Positions 42,862 to 52,682 of a stretch of DNA of 64,000 bases are shown piece after piece. The stretch comes from Corallococcus sp. NCRR (GTDB taxonomy: Bacteria; Myxococcota; Myxococcia; Myxococcales; Myxococcaceae). The notes beneath the pieces are model-generated. The model did no database searches. It saw only the letters and a program-made list of their open reading frames with translations, and was not told the origin of the DNA. Each line of letters starts with the position of its first letter. Within the stretch, counting starts at the first letter, position 1. The translations under genes were made by a program, and so were the position numbers. The DNA is taken from contig NZ_CP114039.1 of assembly GCF_026965535.1 (NCBI RefSeq), forward strand, positions 1,550,001 through 1,614,000, read 5' to 3'.

Positions 42862-43872
42862 ATGGAGACTCGGAAGCTGGGCAGGCAGGGCCTCACCGTT
42901 TCGGCGCTGGGCCTGGGCTGCATGGGCATGTCGGACTTCTACGCGGGCCGTGACGACGCGGAGTCAGAGGCCACGCTGCTCCATGCGCTGGAGCGGGGCA
43001 TCACCTTCTTCGACACGGCGGACGCCTACGGCCCCGGCCGCAACGAGGAGCTGGTGGGCCGCGTGCTGGGCCCCCACCGCCAGCGCATCGTCCTGGCCAC
43101 GAAGTTCGGCCTGGTGCGTGACCCCGCGAATCCCCAGTCGCGCGGCGTCAACGGCCGGCCGGAGTACGTGAAGCAGGCGTGCGACGCGAGCCTGAAACGC
43201 CTGGGAATGGACGTCATCGACCTCTACTACCTGCACCGCGTGGATCCGAAGACGCCCATCGAGGACACCGTGGGCGCGATGGCGGAGCTGGTGAAGGCCG
43301 GCAAGGTGCGCTTCCTGGGGCTGTCGGAGGTGAACTCGGAGACGCTGCGCCGCGCGTGCGCCGTGCATCCCATCACCGCGCTCCAGTCGGAGTACTCGCT
43401 GTGGAGCCGGGACCCGGAGGACGGCGTCCTCCAGACGTGCCGCGAGCTGGGCGTGGGCTTCGTCCCCTACAGCCCGCTGGGCCGCGGCTTCCTCACCGGC
43501 CAGTTCAAGCGCTTCGAGGACCTGCCGGAGGACGACTACCGCCGCCACTCGCCCCGCTTCCAGGGGGAGAACTTCCAGCGCAACCTCAAGCTGGTGGAGC
43601 ACATCGACCGGCTCGCCGGCCAGAAGCGGTGCACGCCCGCGCAGCTGGCGCTCGCCTGGGTGCTGTCGCGTGGGCAGGACGTGGTCCCCATCCCCGGCAC
43701 CAAGCGCCGCAAGTACCTGGACGACAACCTGGGGGCCCTGGACGTGAAGCTGACGCAGGAGGACCTGGCGGCCATCGAGTCCATCGCGCCGCCGGGCGTG
43801 GCCGCGGGCGAGCGCTACCCCACCACCATGCAGGGCTTCCTCCAGACCGACACCCGGAAGGAGACACGCTGA
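42862..43872 (+). CDS. Aldo/keto reductase
   Basis: 336 aa from ATG 42862, with GGAGG six bases upstream. AKR signatures: '[18 protein letters not shown]' (catalytic Asp and Tyr), 'VLATKFG' (Lys), 'DLYYLHRVD' (His), and C-terminal NADPH-binding '[17 protein letters not shown]'. It belongs to the AKR13/YajO-like group of NADPH-dependent reductases of aldehydes and ketones. It is a separate unit 87 bp after the five-gene operon and 34 bp before the sensor kinase. Confidence 0.93.
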   Translation: METRKLGRQGLTVSALGLGCMGMSDFYAGRDDAESEATLLHALERGITFFDTADAYGPGRNEELVGRVLGPHRQRIVLATKFGLVRDPANPQSRGVNGRPEYVKQACDASLKRLGMDVIDLYYLHRVDPKTPIEDTVGAMAELVKAGKVRFLGLSEVNSETLRRACAVHPITALQSEYSLWSRDPEDGVLQTCRELGVGFVPYSPLGRGFLTGQFKRFEDLPEDDYRRHSPRFQGENFQRNLKLVEHIDRLAGQKRCTPAQLALAWVLSRGQDVVPIPGTKRRKYLDDNLGALDVKLTQEDLAAIESIAPPGVAAGERYPTTMQGFLQTDTRKETR

Positions 43873-43906
43873 CGGCCGGCCCCTGGCCCGTCCGCCCCGC
43901 GCATTT

Positions 43907-46060
43907 ATGACCGCGCCCGCTCCGTCCCGCCCGCCGCATCCGCCGGCGCCCCCCTCCTCCCCGTCTCCGCGCGCGCCGGGGCCGTTCCAGAAGGAAGAGG
44001 GCTCCGCGCTGCTGAGCTATGGGCTGGCGACGGCGGGCGTCCTGGTGGCGTTCCTCGCCCAGCGGCTGCTGTGGCCCTACATGTCCAGCGCCCCGTTCCT
44101 GGCCTTCTTCGCCGCCGTCGCGTTCGCGGGCTGGCGGGGAGGCTGGGGACCGGGGCTGGTGGCGACGGCGCTGTCGCTGGTGACGGTGGACTACTTCTTC
44201 CTGTCCCCGCTGGGGAACTGGATGATCCACCCCGGCAACCTCATCGCGCTGAGCTTCTTCCTCGCGCTGTCGATGTTCGTGACGTTGCTCAACGTGCGCC
44301 TGCGCCGGGCCAACGCGGAGCGCGCGGACCTGCTGGAGCGCGAGCGCGCCTCCCGCGCCGCCGCCGAGTACGAACGCGCGCGCCTGCATGAGCTGTTCAT
44401 GCACGCGCCCGCGCACCTGGTCATCTTCCGCGGGCCCCAGCACGTCTTCGAGCTGTCCAACCCCCTCAACTCCGCGATGCTGGGCAACCCGCCTCATCTG
44501 CTGGGCCTGCCCGCGCGCGAGGTGGGACCGAAGGAGGAGGCCGAACGCGTGGCACGCATCCTCGACCACGTCTACGCGACGGGCGAACCCTTCGAGGGCC
44601 GGGAGGTGTCCCTCAAGCTGCCACAGCCCGATGGCTCCCTCCGGGAGTTCATCTTCGACGTCACGTACACGCCCACGCACGACGCGCACGGGCAGGTGGA
44701 CGGCATCGCGGGCTTCGGCTTCGACGTGACGGACGTGGTGCGCGCCCGCTCCCGGGCGGAGCGGTTGGCGCGCGAACTGTCGCACAACGAGGAGCACCTG
44801 CGGCTGCTGGCGGGGGCCAGCTCCTTCCTGGCCACGTCGCTGGACGACAAGGCCACGCTGCGCAACGTGGTGCGGCTGGCGGTCCCCACGCTGGCGGACT
44901 GGTGCCTCATCGACAGCGCGCGGGAGGACGGCACCTTCCAGCGCATGGAGGTGGAGCACGCGACCACGGAGCCGGAGTCGCTCGCGGAGCCGCTGCGGTC
45001 CCGCACGACGTACGTGTCGGGCCTCCCCACGCTGGCCGGCACCGGGCCGCGTCATCAAGGGCAGCCCTTCTTCATCGAGAACTTCACCGACGACGTCCTC
45101 CCGATGTTGACGGACGACCCGGAGCGCATCGCGCTGCTGAAGGAGCTGCGCGTCCGCTCGCTGGTGGTGGTGCCGCTGGTGGCCGGGGAGCGTTCGCTGG
45201 GGTTGCTCAGCTTCGTCACCACGCACCGCTCCGGGAGGCGCTACACGTCCGCGGACCTGCCCTTCCTCCAGGAGCTGGCCAACCGCGCCGCGCTCTCCAT
45301 GGAGAACGCCAGGCTGTACCGCGAGGCGCGGGAAGCGGTGCGACTGCGCGACGAGTTCCTGTCCATCGCGAGCCACGAGCTGAAGACGCCGCTCACGCCG
45401 CTCAACCTCAAGCTCCAGTCGCTGCGGCGCGAGCTGGACCGCCACCCGGGCCCGGTGCCGCGCGAGGTGGTGGAGCGCTACCTGGACGTGGGCTCGCGGC
45501 AGCTGAAGAAGCTGGCGGAGCTGGTGAACGACCTGCTGGACGTGTCGCGCATCGCGGCGGGACGGCTGTCGCTGGAGTGCGTGCCCATGGACCTGGCGGA
45601 GCTGGTGCGCGACGTGGCAACCGCCTACGAGGGCCCCGCCGCGCGCTCCGGCTCCGTGCTCCAGTTGGAGTGCACGGACGCCACGATGATGGGCGTGTGG
45701 GACCGGCCGCGCCTGGAGCAGGTGGTGGTGAACCTGGTGGACAACGCCATCAAGTACGGCCAGGGGCGGCCCATCCAGGTCCGGCTGGAGACGCGCGACG
45801 GCATGGCGGCGCTGACGGTGCGGGACCAGGGTATCGGCATCTCGGAGGAGTTCCTGCCGCGCCTCTTCGGCCGCTTCGAGCGCGCCGTGAGTGACCGCCA
45901 CTACGGAGGCCTGGGACTGGGCCTCTACATCACCCGCACGCTGGTGGAGACCATGGGCGGCACGGTGCGGGTGGAGAGCCGCCTGGGCCAGGGCTCCGTC
46001 TTCACGGTGGAGCTGCCGCTGCCCGCGCTGACGGCGGACGTGGGAGCTCCGGCGCCCTGA
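43907..46060 (+). CDS. Membrane sensor histidine kinase: DUF4118 - PAS - GAF - HK
   Basis: 717 aa. After a proline-rich N-terminus come four hydrophobic segments (about 32-125), including 'GWRGGWGPGLVATALSLVTVDYFFLSP', the DUF4118 (KdpD-like) sensor module. A PAS (about 160-280), a GAF (about 300-465), HisKA with H490 (SHELKTPL) and a HATPase ('GIGISEEFLPRLFGRFERAV...GLGLGLYITRTLV') follow. No response regulator is adjacent, so it is an orphan kinase. It ends one base before the convergent radical SAM gene. Confidence 0.92.
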   Translation: MTAPAPSRPPHPPAPPSSPSPRAPGPFQKEEGSALLSYGLATAGVLVAFLAQRLLWPYMSSAPFLAFFAAVAFAGWRGGWGPGLVATALSLVTVDYFFLSPLGNWMIHPGNLIALSFFLALSMFVTLLNVRLRRANAERADLLERERASRAAAEYERARLHELFMHAPAHLVIFRGPQHVFELSNPLNSAMLGNPPHLLGLPAREVGPKEEAERVARILDHVYATGEPFEGREVSLKLPQPDGSLREFIFDVTYTPTHDAHGQVDGIAGFGFDVTDVVRARSRAERLARELSHNEEHLRLLAGASSFLATSLDDKATLRNVVRLAVPTLADWCLIDSAREDGTFQRMEVEHATTEPESLAEPLRSRTTYVSGLPTLAGTGPRHQGQPFFIENFTDDVLPMLTDDPERIALLKELRVRSLVVVPLVAGERSLGLLSFVTTHRSGRRYTSADLPFLQELANRAALSMENARLYREAREAVRLRDEFLSIASHELKTPLTPLNLKLQSLRRELDRHPGPVPREVVERYLDVGSRQLKKLAELVNDLLDVSRIAAGRLSLECVPMDLAELVRDVATAYEGPAARSGSVLQLECTDATMMGVWDRPRLEQVVVNLVDNAIKYGQGRPIQVRLETRDGMAALTVRDQGIGISEEFLPRLFGRFERAVSDRHYGGLGLGLYITRTLVETMGGTVRVESRLGQGSVFTVELPLPALTADVGAPAP

Positions 46061-46855
46061 TCAGGACGCGGCGCGAGCGCGCGGCAACTGCGCGTGGGGT
46101 TCCCAGGGGCCGCTGGAGCCCAGGCAATGGCGGCAGGTGGCGAGCGGCGTGTCCCGCTCCAGGTAGCCCAACAGCCGCGTGAGCAGGTCCGGGTCATCGA
46201 GCGGCACGCCGTCGTGTTCGACGAGCGCGGGCAGGTGCGGATGCTCCGCGGCGAAGACGGTGGCGACGTGGGGCGGACGGGTGCAGGTGTAGAAGCGGCC
46301 CTGGTGGACCAGGTGGCAGCGCTGCTTGAGCCAGCACGTGTCGAAGACTTCGCGCACCTGCGCGTCGGACGTGAGCGGCGCGTCCGGGGTGATGCGCTGG
46401 AAGCGGTCGATGGCCTTCACCGTGAGGTGGACGCCGTGCCGGTCGCAGCGCTCGGTGATGCGGGCGATGGAGCGCTCGGGCAGGGGCGCGGACGTGTAGA
46501 ACGACAGCGTCATCCGGTCGAGCCGCTCGTACACGGCGTCGGGAGCGCTCTGCGCCAGGAAGCCGTTGGTGGTGACGGACACCTGGTCGGTGAGCCCGGA
46601 GGCGCGCACCGCGTCCAGCACGGCGGGCAGGTCCGGATGGAGGAAGGGCTCGCCGCCGGTGAGCTTGAAGACGTTGGGCTTGAGCACGCGCGAGAGGCGG
46701 CGCAGGTCCTCGGCCAGAGCCTGGGGGGACACGGCCCACGCGGGCAGGTGCGGCGACAGCGGGCAGCACTGCGCGCAGCGCAGGTTGCAATGCGTGGTGA
46801 CGTGCGTCTCCAGGGACCAGGTGAGGACGCGGCTGTCGTGAAGCTCGTAGCGCAC
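46061..46855 (-). CDS. Radical SAM protein
   Basis: 264 aa. The 4Fe-4S/SAM motif CxxxCxxC is C23, C27, C30 ('THCNLRCAQC'). 'FKLTGGEPFLHPD' is the SAM-binding GGE motif. Extra cysteines ('DTCWLKQRCHLVHQGRFYTC' and 'CRHCLG' near the C-terminus) suggest an auxiliary cluster as in SPASM/twitch proteins. Substrate unknown; no peptide precursor gene is evident beside it. It may be an isolated RNA- or peptide-modifying enzyme. Confidence 0.88.
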   Translation of the reverse strand: MRYELHDSRVLTWSLETHVTTHCNLRCAQCCPLSPHLPAWAVSPQALAEDLRRLSRVLKPNVFKLTGGEPFLHPDLPAVLDAVRASGLTDQVSVTTNGFLAQSAPDAVYERLDRMTLSFYTSAPLPERSIARITERCDRHGVHLTVKAIDRFQRITPDAPLTSDAQVREVFDTCWLKQRCHLVHQGRFYTCTRPPHVATVFAAEHPHLPALVEHDGVPLDDPDLLTRLLGYLERDTPLATCRHCLGSSGPWEPHAQLPRARAAS

Positions 46856-46907
46856 GGCGCGGGAGTCTACTCCCTGAATCAGGAAGAAGTGCCGGAGCGG
46901 TCGGCCG

Positions 46908-48695
46908 TCAGCTCTCGGTCAAGACGAGCTGATCCATGGCACGGGTCATTGCCACATAGAGCAGCCGGGCTTCCTCCTTGGCATCCGGCCGCTCGGGTGC
47001 CGGGCGCTTGAGGCGGGGAATGGCGACGACAGGAAACTCCAGCCCCTTGCTGGAGTGGAACGTCAGGACCTTGACGCTGGCCTCGGAGGACTTGAAGGCG
47101 GATTGGCCAGAGCCCTTGCCCACCCACTGCAGGGGAATGCCCATGTGGCTCAGGCGCTGAACGGCACGCTGACCGATGTCCGCACTGCGATAGAGCAAGG
47201 CCATCTCATTCCAGGCGTGGCCTTCGTCATGAAGCTGCTGGAAGCGTCCCCCGATGTATCGCAGCTCTTCATGCAGGTTGGGCAGCGTGACGACCTTCGG
47301 CACAGGCCCGCGGCGTCCCGCGGATTGGGGTTGGACGAGCGGAACGCCATCTTCATCCGCGTCGTTGGGAGTCAGCACCTCCCGCGCGAAGTCGGCGGCG
47401 AATTGAAGGATGTCTGCGGTGTTGCGGTAGTTCAGTCGCAGGATGGTGGTACGGCCCTGGGCCTGGATGCCCACGCTCCGGAAGCTGAACCGCTTGTGCG
47501 GATAGATGGCTTGGGCGTCGTCGTAGAGCAGCAGGAGCGAGTTCGTGCTCGGGTCCACCATCTGGGAGATGAGCTTGAACCACTCCGGTTGGAAGTCGTG
47601 CCCTTCGTCGATGAGCACGGCTCCGTACTGCGCCCGGGGAATGAGACCCCGATCCACGGCGGCGATGACCCGCTGGACGAGCTGCTCGACGAACTCACCG
47701 GACGGCAGCCCCTGGGGTGGAAGTCCCACGTGGAAGTGGCGGAGCTGGGCGTAGCACCAGGCATGAAAGGTCTGGATGACCACTTGCCCTGAGAGCCCCT
47801 GGGCGCGCAGCAACTGCTCCAGCCAGCCATAGAGCGGCTTCCCAAAGCAGAGGACGAGGATGGGGCGATGGAGCGCTCGGGCCAACTGCAAGCAGCGATA
47901 GCCCAGGATCATCGTCTTGCCGGAGCCAGCGACTCCGTGGATGACCCGGTGCCCTTCCCCCAGGCTGCGAGCCAGCTGCTCCTGCTGGAGGTCCATGATG
48001 CGGATGAGGTCCGGAACCGAAAGCTCCAGCTCGGCCTGCACCGGCGCGGAACGGGCAAGCGGGCCGCTGCCAATCCGAAGCTCGGGGAAGATGTGCCAGC
48101 GGATCCGGTCCAGTTGCGGCAGTGAGATGGGCTGCGAGGGGGACCAGGGGAACATGTCCCAGAGCCGCTTCTGGAACCGCTCGGGGTCGACGTCTTCCCC
48201 CATTTCATCCCGGCAGATGACGCGCGAGGGAGGCAGCACCTTTCCCAGGTCGCCCTCGTCGAACTGCTTCCGGGTGATGTTGGAGAGGACGACCCCATGG
48301 CTCCAGGGCAGGACGAGCCGGCCCCGGTGCGGACCCTCGGGGTTCACGAGCATGGGATCGCGCTGAAGCAGCGTCGCGATCTCCTGGACGTAGATACGGG
48401 ACTGCTCAAAGGGGTTGGCCACCTCCTTGAGGCCGGTTTGCGTCACCAGGACCGCTCGTGCCTTGTCGATGGTCTGGAGGGTGTCGCGCTTCCAATCCTT
48501 CACTTCGAGGACCAGCAGCCCCCGGCGCGGATGCAGGACGATGAAGTCCGGATGGTGACCCGTGCCACCGATGGGGACGTCGTACCAGAGCAGGTAGTCG
48601 TCCTCGAGCTTCTCCTCCAATCGGCGAGCAAACCGCTTCTCCCCGGCCTGCATCCGCGAGAGGCACTGGTTCAGGGAGGGGATCAGCGTCGCCAT
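46908..48695 (-). CDS. NERD-domain UvrD-like helicase
   Basis: 595 aa from ATG 48695; upstream open sequence has no coding character. N-terminal NERD nuclease-related domain (about 12-110; 'DFIVLHPRRGLLVLEVKDWKRDT') then a superfamily-1 helicase: Walker A 'GVAGSGKTMI', Walker B 'AVLIDEGHDFQPEW', 'LRLNYRNT', 'TFHSSKGLEFPVVAIP' and 'LLYVAMTRAMDQL'. The NERD acidic/Lys residues (D in 'PDFIV', E-V-K) are present, so nuclease activity is possible. NERD-helicases occur in defence islands. It is divergent from the AAA/TOPRIM-like pair. Confidence 0.88.
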   Translation of the reverse strand: MATLIPSLNQCLSRMQAGEKRFARRLEEKLEDDYLLWYDVPIGGTGHHPDFIVLHPRRGLLVLEVKDWKRDTLQTIDKARAVLVTQTGLKEVANPFEQSRIYVQEIATLLQRDPMLVNPEGPHRGRLVLPWSHGVVLSNITRKQFDEGDLGKVLPPSRVICRDEMGEDVDPERFQKRLWDMFPWSPSQPISLPQLDRIRWHIFPELRIGSGPLARSAPVQAELELSVPDLIRIMDLQQEQLARSLGEGHRVIHGVAGSGKTMILGYRCLQLARALHRPILVLCFGKPLYGWLEQLLRAQGLSGQVVIQTFHAWCYAQLRHFHVGLPPQGLPSGEFVEQLVQRVIAAVDRGLIPRAQYGAVLIDEGHDFQPEWFKLISQMVDPSTNSLLLLYDDAQAIYPHKRFSFRSVGIQAQGRTTILRLNYRNTADILQFAADFAREVLTPNDADEDGVPLVQPQSAGRRGPVPKVVTLPNLHEELRYIGGRFQQLHDEGHAWNEMALLYRSADIGQRAVQRLSHMGIPLQWVGKGSGQSAFKSSEASVKVLTFHSSKGLEFPVVAIPRLKRPAPERPDAKEEARLLYVAMTRAMDQLVLTES

Positions 48696-48719
48696 ACGGA
48701 AAGTCTGCCTCCTGGGAGC

Positions 48720-48741
48720 CAAGGTGGACAACTCCACCTTG
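48720..48741. promoter_or_regulatory. Inverted repeat in helicase/ATPase divergent promoter
   Basis: Perfect nine-base arms CAAGGTGGA (48720-48728) and TCCACCTTG (48733-48741) with a four-base centre. It lies 25 bp upstream of the helicase start and 64 bp upstream of the ATPase start. Position favours an operator serving one or both genes. Confidence 0.55.
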
Positions 48742-48804
48742 AAGCACCTGGACTCAGGGTTCCCATCCACCGCGTACTGGGCTCCTGCTAGGGTGGCCCG
48801 GCCC

Positions 48805-50172
48805 ATGACGAAACTGAGAAGACTCAAAATTGAAGAATTCCGGCACGTCGCCGCAGGCACGGAGCTTCACTTCCGCGATTCCCTCAATCTCCTCCTGGGC
48901 AAGAACGGCAGCGGCAAGACGACGCTGTTGAACCTCATCGTCATGGCGTTGCGCGGGGACTTCACTGAGATCCTGGAGGAGCCCTTCCAACTCGAATACG
49001 AACTGGAAGCAGACCAGGACCGGATTGAGGTCCGCCTGCGCAATACCCTTCGGTTCTCCTCGGTGGGCTTCCCTCCACCAAGTGGACAGGGCACTGTCTG
49101 GGGCTGGGCTTCCTTGAGCGGGCAAGGCACAGGCTGGGGTGACTCGGTGCTTACCCGAGCCAACTCAGGCGCACGGCCTTCTGTGATTGGCGAAATCACC
49201 CTCTCCGGCCCTAACTTCACTCCTCCGATCACCGTCAGTTTCGAAGGGGAGCGAGTCGTCATTCGCACACCCGAGAAAGTCCTCAAGGAACTCACGGACT
49301 TTTTCGTTGGCCCGTCCGACATCGCGAATCTTCCAGATATCGTATCGAGCATCCAGTTGGCGGATTCTGGCGAGTCCTACGGCCCCGCTGCAGCACGGCT
49401 GATGACCGTGTTCGGGGTCAATTACTCCGTCAAGCGCCTGGACGAGTCGCTTGAGCTTTTGACGCAAGCCATTTCCAATTCACGCCTCTTTTCTGCACGT
49501 AACATTCCTCAGCCAGGACAGCTAAGGGGAGGACTCCTCTTCTTTGGTGACTGCCCCGTGTCCATCCTTGGACAGGCCAACGTTCAACTCACCCAGCACA
49601 ATGATGCGGATGAAATCCGCCTCAGCACCAAAGACGACACCGCTGAGTTCTTAAGCAAGTTTATTCGCCTTGTGGGGTTGGATGTTGCAAATGCCAAGCT
49701 CGCGCGAACGGCACGCCGCCCCATCGGATATACCGAGGAAGTCGACTTCGGGAATCTTCGGTTTGAGTTCTCCAGGCGAGACAGATCAATCCTGTCCTAC
49801 TCCCATCTAAGTTACGGACAGAAGCGGCTCCTCGCCTTTTACTACCAACTGGCGTTCACCTCACCAGTCGTTGTTGCCGATGAACTCGTGAACGGCATGC
49901 ATCATGAATGGATTGAGGCGTGCCTGGAAGACCTGAGTAGCCGACAGGCCTTCCTGACAAGCCAGAACCCATTGCTACTTGACTATCTGTCATTTGAAAC
50001 AGCTAAAGAGGTCCAATCCTCCTTTGTCCTCTGCCGTAATGTGACACAGGATGAGCGAACTCAATTGACCTGGGAAAACATGTCCGCAGAAGAGGCCCAG
50101 GGCTTCTTCGATGCGTACCAGGTGGGCATCCAGCACGTCAGCGAGATCCTGCGAACCCGAGGGTTGTGGTGA
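48805..50172 (+). CDS. AAA/ABC-type ATPase of a two-gene OLD-like (AbiL/RloAB-like) module
   Basis: 455 aa from ATG 48805. 'LRRLKIEEFRHVAAGTELHFRDSLNLLLGKNGSGKTTLLNLIV' has the N-terminal strand and Walker A of OLD/RecF-type ATPases. The signature is 'LSYGQKRLLAFYYQL' and Walker B 'VVVADELVNGMHHEW'. The H-loop position reads 'TSQNPLL' without histidine. Codon use is visibly less GC-biased than the neighbours (for example TTA, CTA and AGT codons), pointing to recent transfer. The next gene overlaps by four bases and looks TOPRIM-like, so this is probably the ATPase half of a split OLD-type nuclease. Confidence 0.75.
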   Translation: MTKLRRLKIEEFRHVAAGTELHFRDSLNLLLGKNGSGKTTLLNLIVMALRGDFTEILEEPFQLEYELEADQDRIEVRLRNTLRFSSVGFPPPSGQGTVWGWASLSGQGTGWGDSVLTRANSGARPSVIGEITLSGPNFTPPITVSFEGERVVIRTPEKVLKELTDFFVGPSDIANLPDIVSSIQLADSGESYGPAAARLMTVFGVNYSVKRLDESLELLTQAISNSRLFSARNIPQPGQLRGGLLFFGDCPVSILGQANVQLTQHNDADEIRLSTKDDTAEFLSKFIRLVGLDVANAKLARTARRPIGYTEEVDFGNLRFEFSRRDRSILSYSHLSYGQKRLLAFYYQLAFTSPVVVADELVNGMHHEWIEACLEDLSSRQAFLTSQNPLLLDYLSFETAKEVQSSFVLCRNVTQDERTQLTWENMSAEEAQGFFDAYQVGIQHVSEILRTRGLW

Positions 50173-50984
50173 GCCCCTCGCAGCCCGCCTTATCTGTCCT
50201 GCTCTTGAGCGAGGACTCTGGGAGCGACGCCTTCGACACCCTTGAGCGGCTTGCGAAGGAGATCTTGAAGCAAGTCGATGCGTACACTCGGACACAGCCT
50301 GCCCGTCTTTCCTTTGAACCTGTTCGCCAGGAGGAAGCGCTCAGAGCCCTTCATGCGAATGTGTGGAAGAGTGACAAGGCTCGCGACCGTCGCAACCAGG
50401 TAGAACTGGTCAGGACCCTGGCAACTCAGCTCATGCGAGAGCACGGCTGGGCATTCTTTCATTTCGATGGAGATCGGCCCTGGTCTGAACGCGCATCGAG
50501 TGAAAACATGGCGAAGTTCAGCCAACTCATCGAGGCGAAGGTCTACAGGCTCATCGTCGAGCAGCTTTCGGCCCTCGCAGGACGCGCCGCCACGCCCGTC
50601 GCGCAGCGGGAGGTCGAAGCCCAAGCGCGCCAGCGGATGAAGCGCCTCAAGCGGATCGTCCCGTTCTACAGCATTGAAGCCTGGCTCTTTCAAAACACCC
50701 GCGAAGCCATCCGGCTTTGCGAACGACATTACGGCGGGCGTGATGCCGACCAGTTCCAGCGCTGGGAGCAAGAGCGGCACGCACTCGATGAAGTAAGCAA
50801 GCCCAAGGAACGAGTTTGCCTGGGCGCGAAGCACAACCACACGCTTGCATCCGAGGCATTCCCTACGCGCGATGTGTATGCCGCTGGCTGCTCGTTCGCG
50901 TCGGTCGTGGACGATTTCCGACAGGACGAAGAGCTGTGTGAAGCGCTCCAGCAGACGTACACCGCGCCAGTGACATCAACGTAG
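50169..50984 (+). CDS. TOPRIM-like (DUF4276/RloB-like) putative nuclease
   Basis: 271 aa from GTG 50169, overlapping the ATPase stop (GTGA). The N-terminal strand 'LSVLLLSEDSGSDAFDTLERLAKEIL' places a conserved glutamate (E15). 'WAFFHFDGDRPW' gives the DxD pair (D100, D102), and 'VPFYSIEAWLFQNTREAI' matches the 'IEAWLL' segment of DUF4276/RloB proteins. These are the marks of a TOPRIM metal site. With the preceding ATPase it would form a two-protein OLD-like defence nuclease. The match is by motif only and weaker than for the ATPase. Confidence 0.6.
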   Translation: MSPSQPALSVLLLSEDSGSDAFDTLERLAKEILKQVDAYTRTQPARLSFEPVRQEEALRALHANVWKSDKARDRRNQVELVRTLATQLMREHGWAFFHFDGDRPWSERASSENMAKFSQLIEAKVYRLIVEQLSALAGRAATPVAQREVEAQARQRMKRLKRIVPFYSIEAWLFQNTREAIRLCERHYGGRDADQFQRWEQERHALDEVSKPKERVCLGAKHNHTLASEAFPTRDVYAAGCSFASVVDDFRQDEELCEALQQTYTAPVTST

Positions 50985-51090
50985 TCGCTCGCTTGGTGGC
51001 TTGCAGGTCGCCTACGTCCAACTGTTCACGCACCCACCGCCCCGGGGGCCCGTATCCCGCCACGAGTCCCAGGGATACAGGTGCGCTCCC

Positions 51091-52682
51091 ATGGCGCCGC
51101 CCGAGCAATTCGAGTCCTCGAAGCTCCGCACCCTCGATGTCCTCCTGCGTGAGGGTTTCGACCGGGCCTCCCTGGAAAAGACCGCGGCGGCGCTCATCGG
51201 CGCGGCGCAGTGGATCATCCGCCCGGTGCCGTTCGAGCCCACCGGCCGCTCGTTCGACCTCCTGCCTCCAGGCATCATCGAGCCGGCAGAGGCGTGGGAG
51301 CTGGCGCGCCGCCTCCGGGCAGACCCGAGCGTGGAGGACGCGGATCCTGCCTTCGAGGCAGTCTATGCGGAGCAGACCGAGGCCACCGACACGGCGCCCA
51401 CGCTTCTCAAGGCGCAGCGGGTGGAGGCCAGGCCGGGGGCGTTCAACGAGCACGATTGCGATTGGAGCCCACGCTTCGTGAGGGCGGATGAGGCGTGGAC
51501 CCTGGCCGGCGGCGCGAGCAGGGCGAGGGCATCCTCATCGGCCATCCGGACAGCGGCTACCTGCCCCACCCCGAGCTGGGACCGAACTTCACGCCAAGAT
51601 TGGGCTGGGACTTCATCGACGATGACCCCACGACGGAGAACCCGGGCGGAGGCCACGGGCTGGGCACCGCGAGCGTCATGTCGAGCCCCTACAACGACCC
51701 GAGCGTGGACGGCCCGAAGCTGTTCGTGGATGGCGTCGCGCCGAAGGCCGAGGTCGTCCCGCTGCGCGTCTCGAAGCCCACGCTCTTCGTTCCCTCGCCG
51801 GTGCTGTTCAACGTGGGCGTCGACCGGCTGCGCGACGCCATCGGGTTCGCCATCCAGCGGCGGGTCCACGTCATCAGCATCAGCCTCGGGTGGCTGCCCA
51901 ATGCCGGCCTGCACCGGATCATCCAGCAGGCCGTGCGGGAGAACATCATCGTCATCGCCGCCGCGGGCAACTACACGGGGCCCATCGTCGTCTGGCCGGG
52001 CGCGTATGACGAAGTCGTCGCGATGGCCGCGTGCAACGCGAGCGCGCAGCCCTGGGCCTTCTCCGCCTTTGGCAAGGCCGTCGACGCCACCGGCCCGGGC
52101 GAGAACGTCTGGGTGGCGCAGCCCGACGACAAGGTCGGGCAGAGCAGCGGCACGTCCTATGCGACCGCGACCGTCGCGGGGATCGCCGCGCTCTGGCTGG
52201 CGCACCATGGCCGGGACGAACTGCTCGCGAAGTACCGGGGAGGGCCGACGCTCGCGCAGGTCTTCCGCCATGTGCTCCGCGCCACCTGTGACAGCTGGCC
52301 CCAGAGTCAGCTCGCGTGGGGCGCGGGCCTCGTCAACGCGAAGGCGTGCCTCGAAGCCCCGCTCCCGGACGTGACGGAGCTGGAGTCGTTCACCACGAGG
52401 GCGCTTCTCCGCGAGTCCTCGGACACCGTGGCCTCGACCTTCAGCGGCCTCCAGCAAGCCGACGTCCTGAGAGGCCTCGCGACCACGCTCGGGGTCGATG
52501 AACAGAAGGCGGTGCGGCTCGATTCGGAGTTCGGGCGCGAGCTGCGCTTCTGGGCGCTCACCGATGCCCCCTTCCGCCGGGCCCTCCAGGAAGGGGCAGG
52601 CGGAGAGCGTCAGGCGCTCAAGGCGCGTGCTCAAGCCGCCCTGCCCCCCTTCTCTCCGAGCCTGCGGGCCGCGATCGGTTAG
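51091..52682 (+). pseudogene. Frameshifted S8 (subtilisin) family serine peptidase
   Basis: The N-terminal part (from ATG 51091, MAPPEQFESSKLRTLDVLL...) is in one frame up to 'ADEAWTLAGG' and the catalytic part continues in another. The switch falls in the GC run at about 51511-51516; removing one GC from GGCGGCGCGAG would give 'LAGGEQGEGILIGHPDSGY'. All three catalytic residues survive downstream: Asp in 'GHPDSGY', His in 'GGGHGLGTAS' and Ser in 'SSGTSYATATVAG'. The gene is either a recent pseudogene or carries a sequencing error. The N-terminal domain is like a pro-region. Its end overlaps the convergent recQ by four bases. Confidence 0.82.

Noticed and set aside
43586-45901. 771-codon minus-strand frame opposite the DUF4118 kinase
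   Set aside because: No recognisable motif, Arg/His-rich, and the sense kinase is unambiguous.
48720-48741. Further DnaA box at the inverted repeat upstream of the ATPase gene
   Set aside because: GGTGGACAA differs from the nonamer in its first base and is explained by the palindrome.
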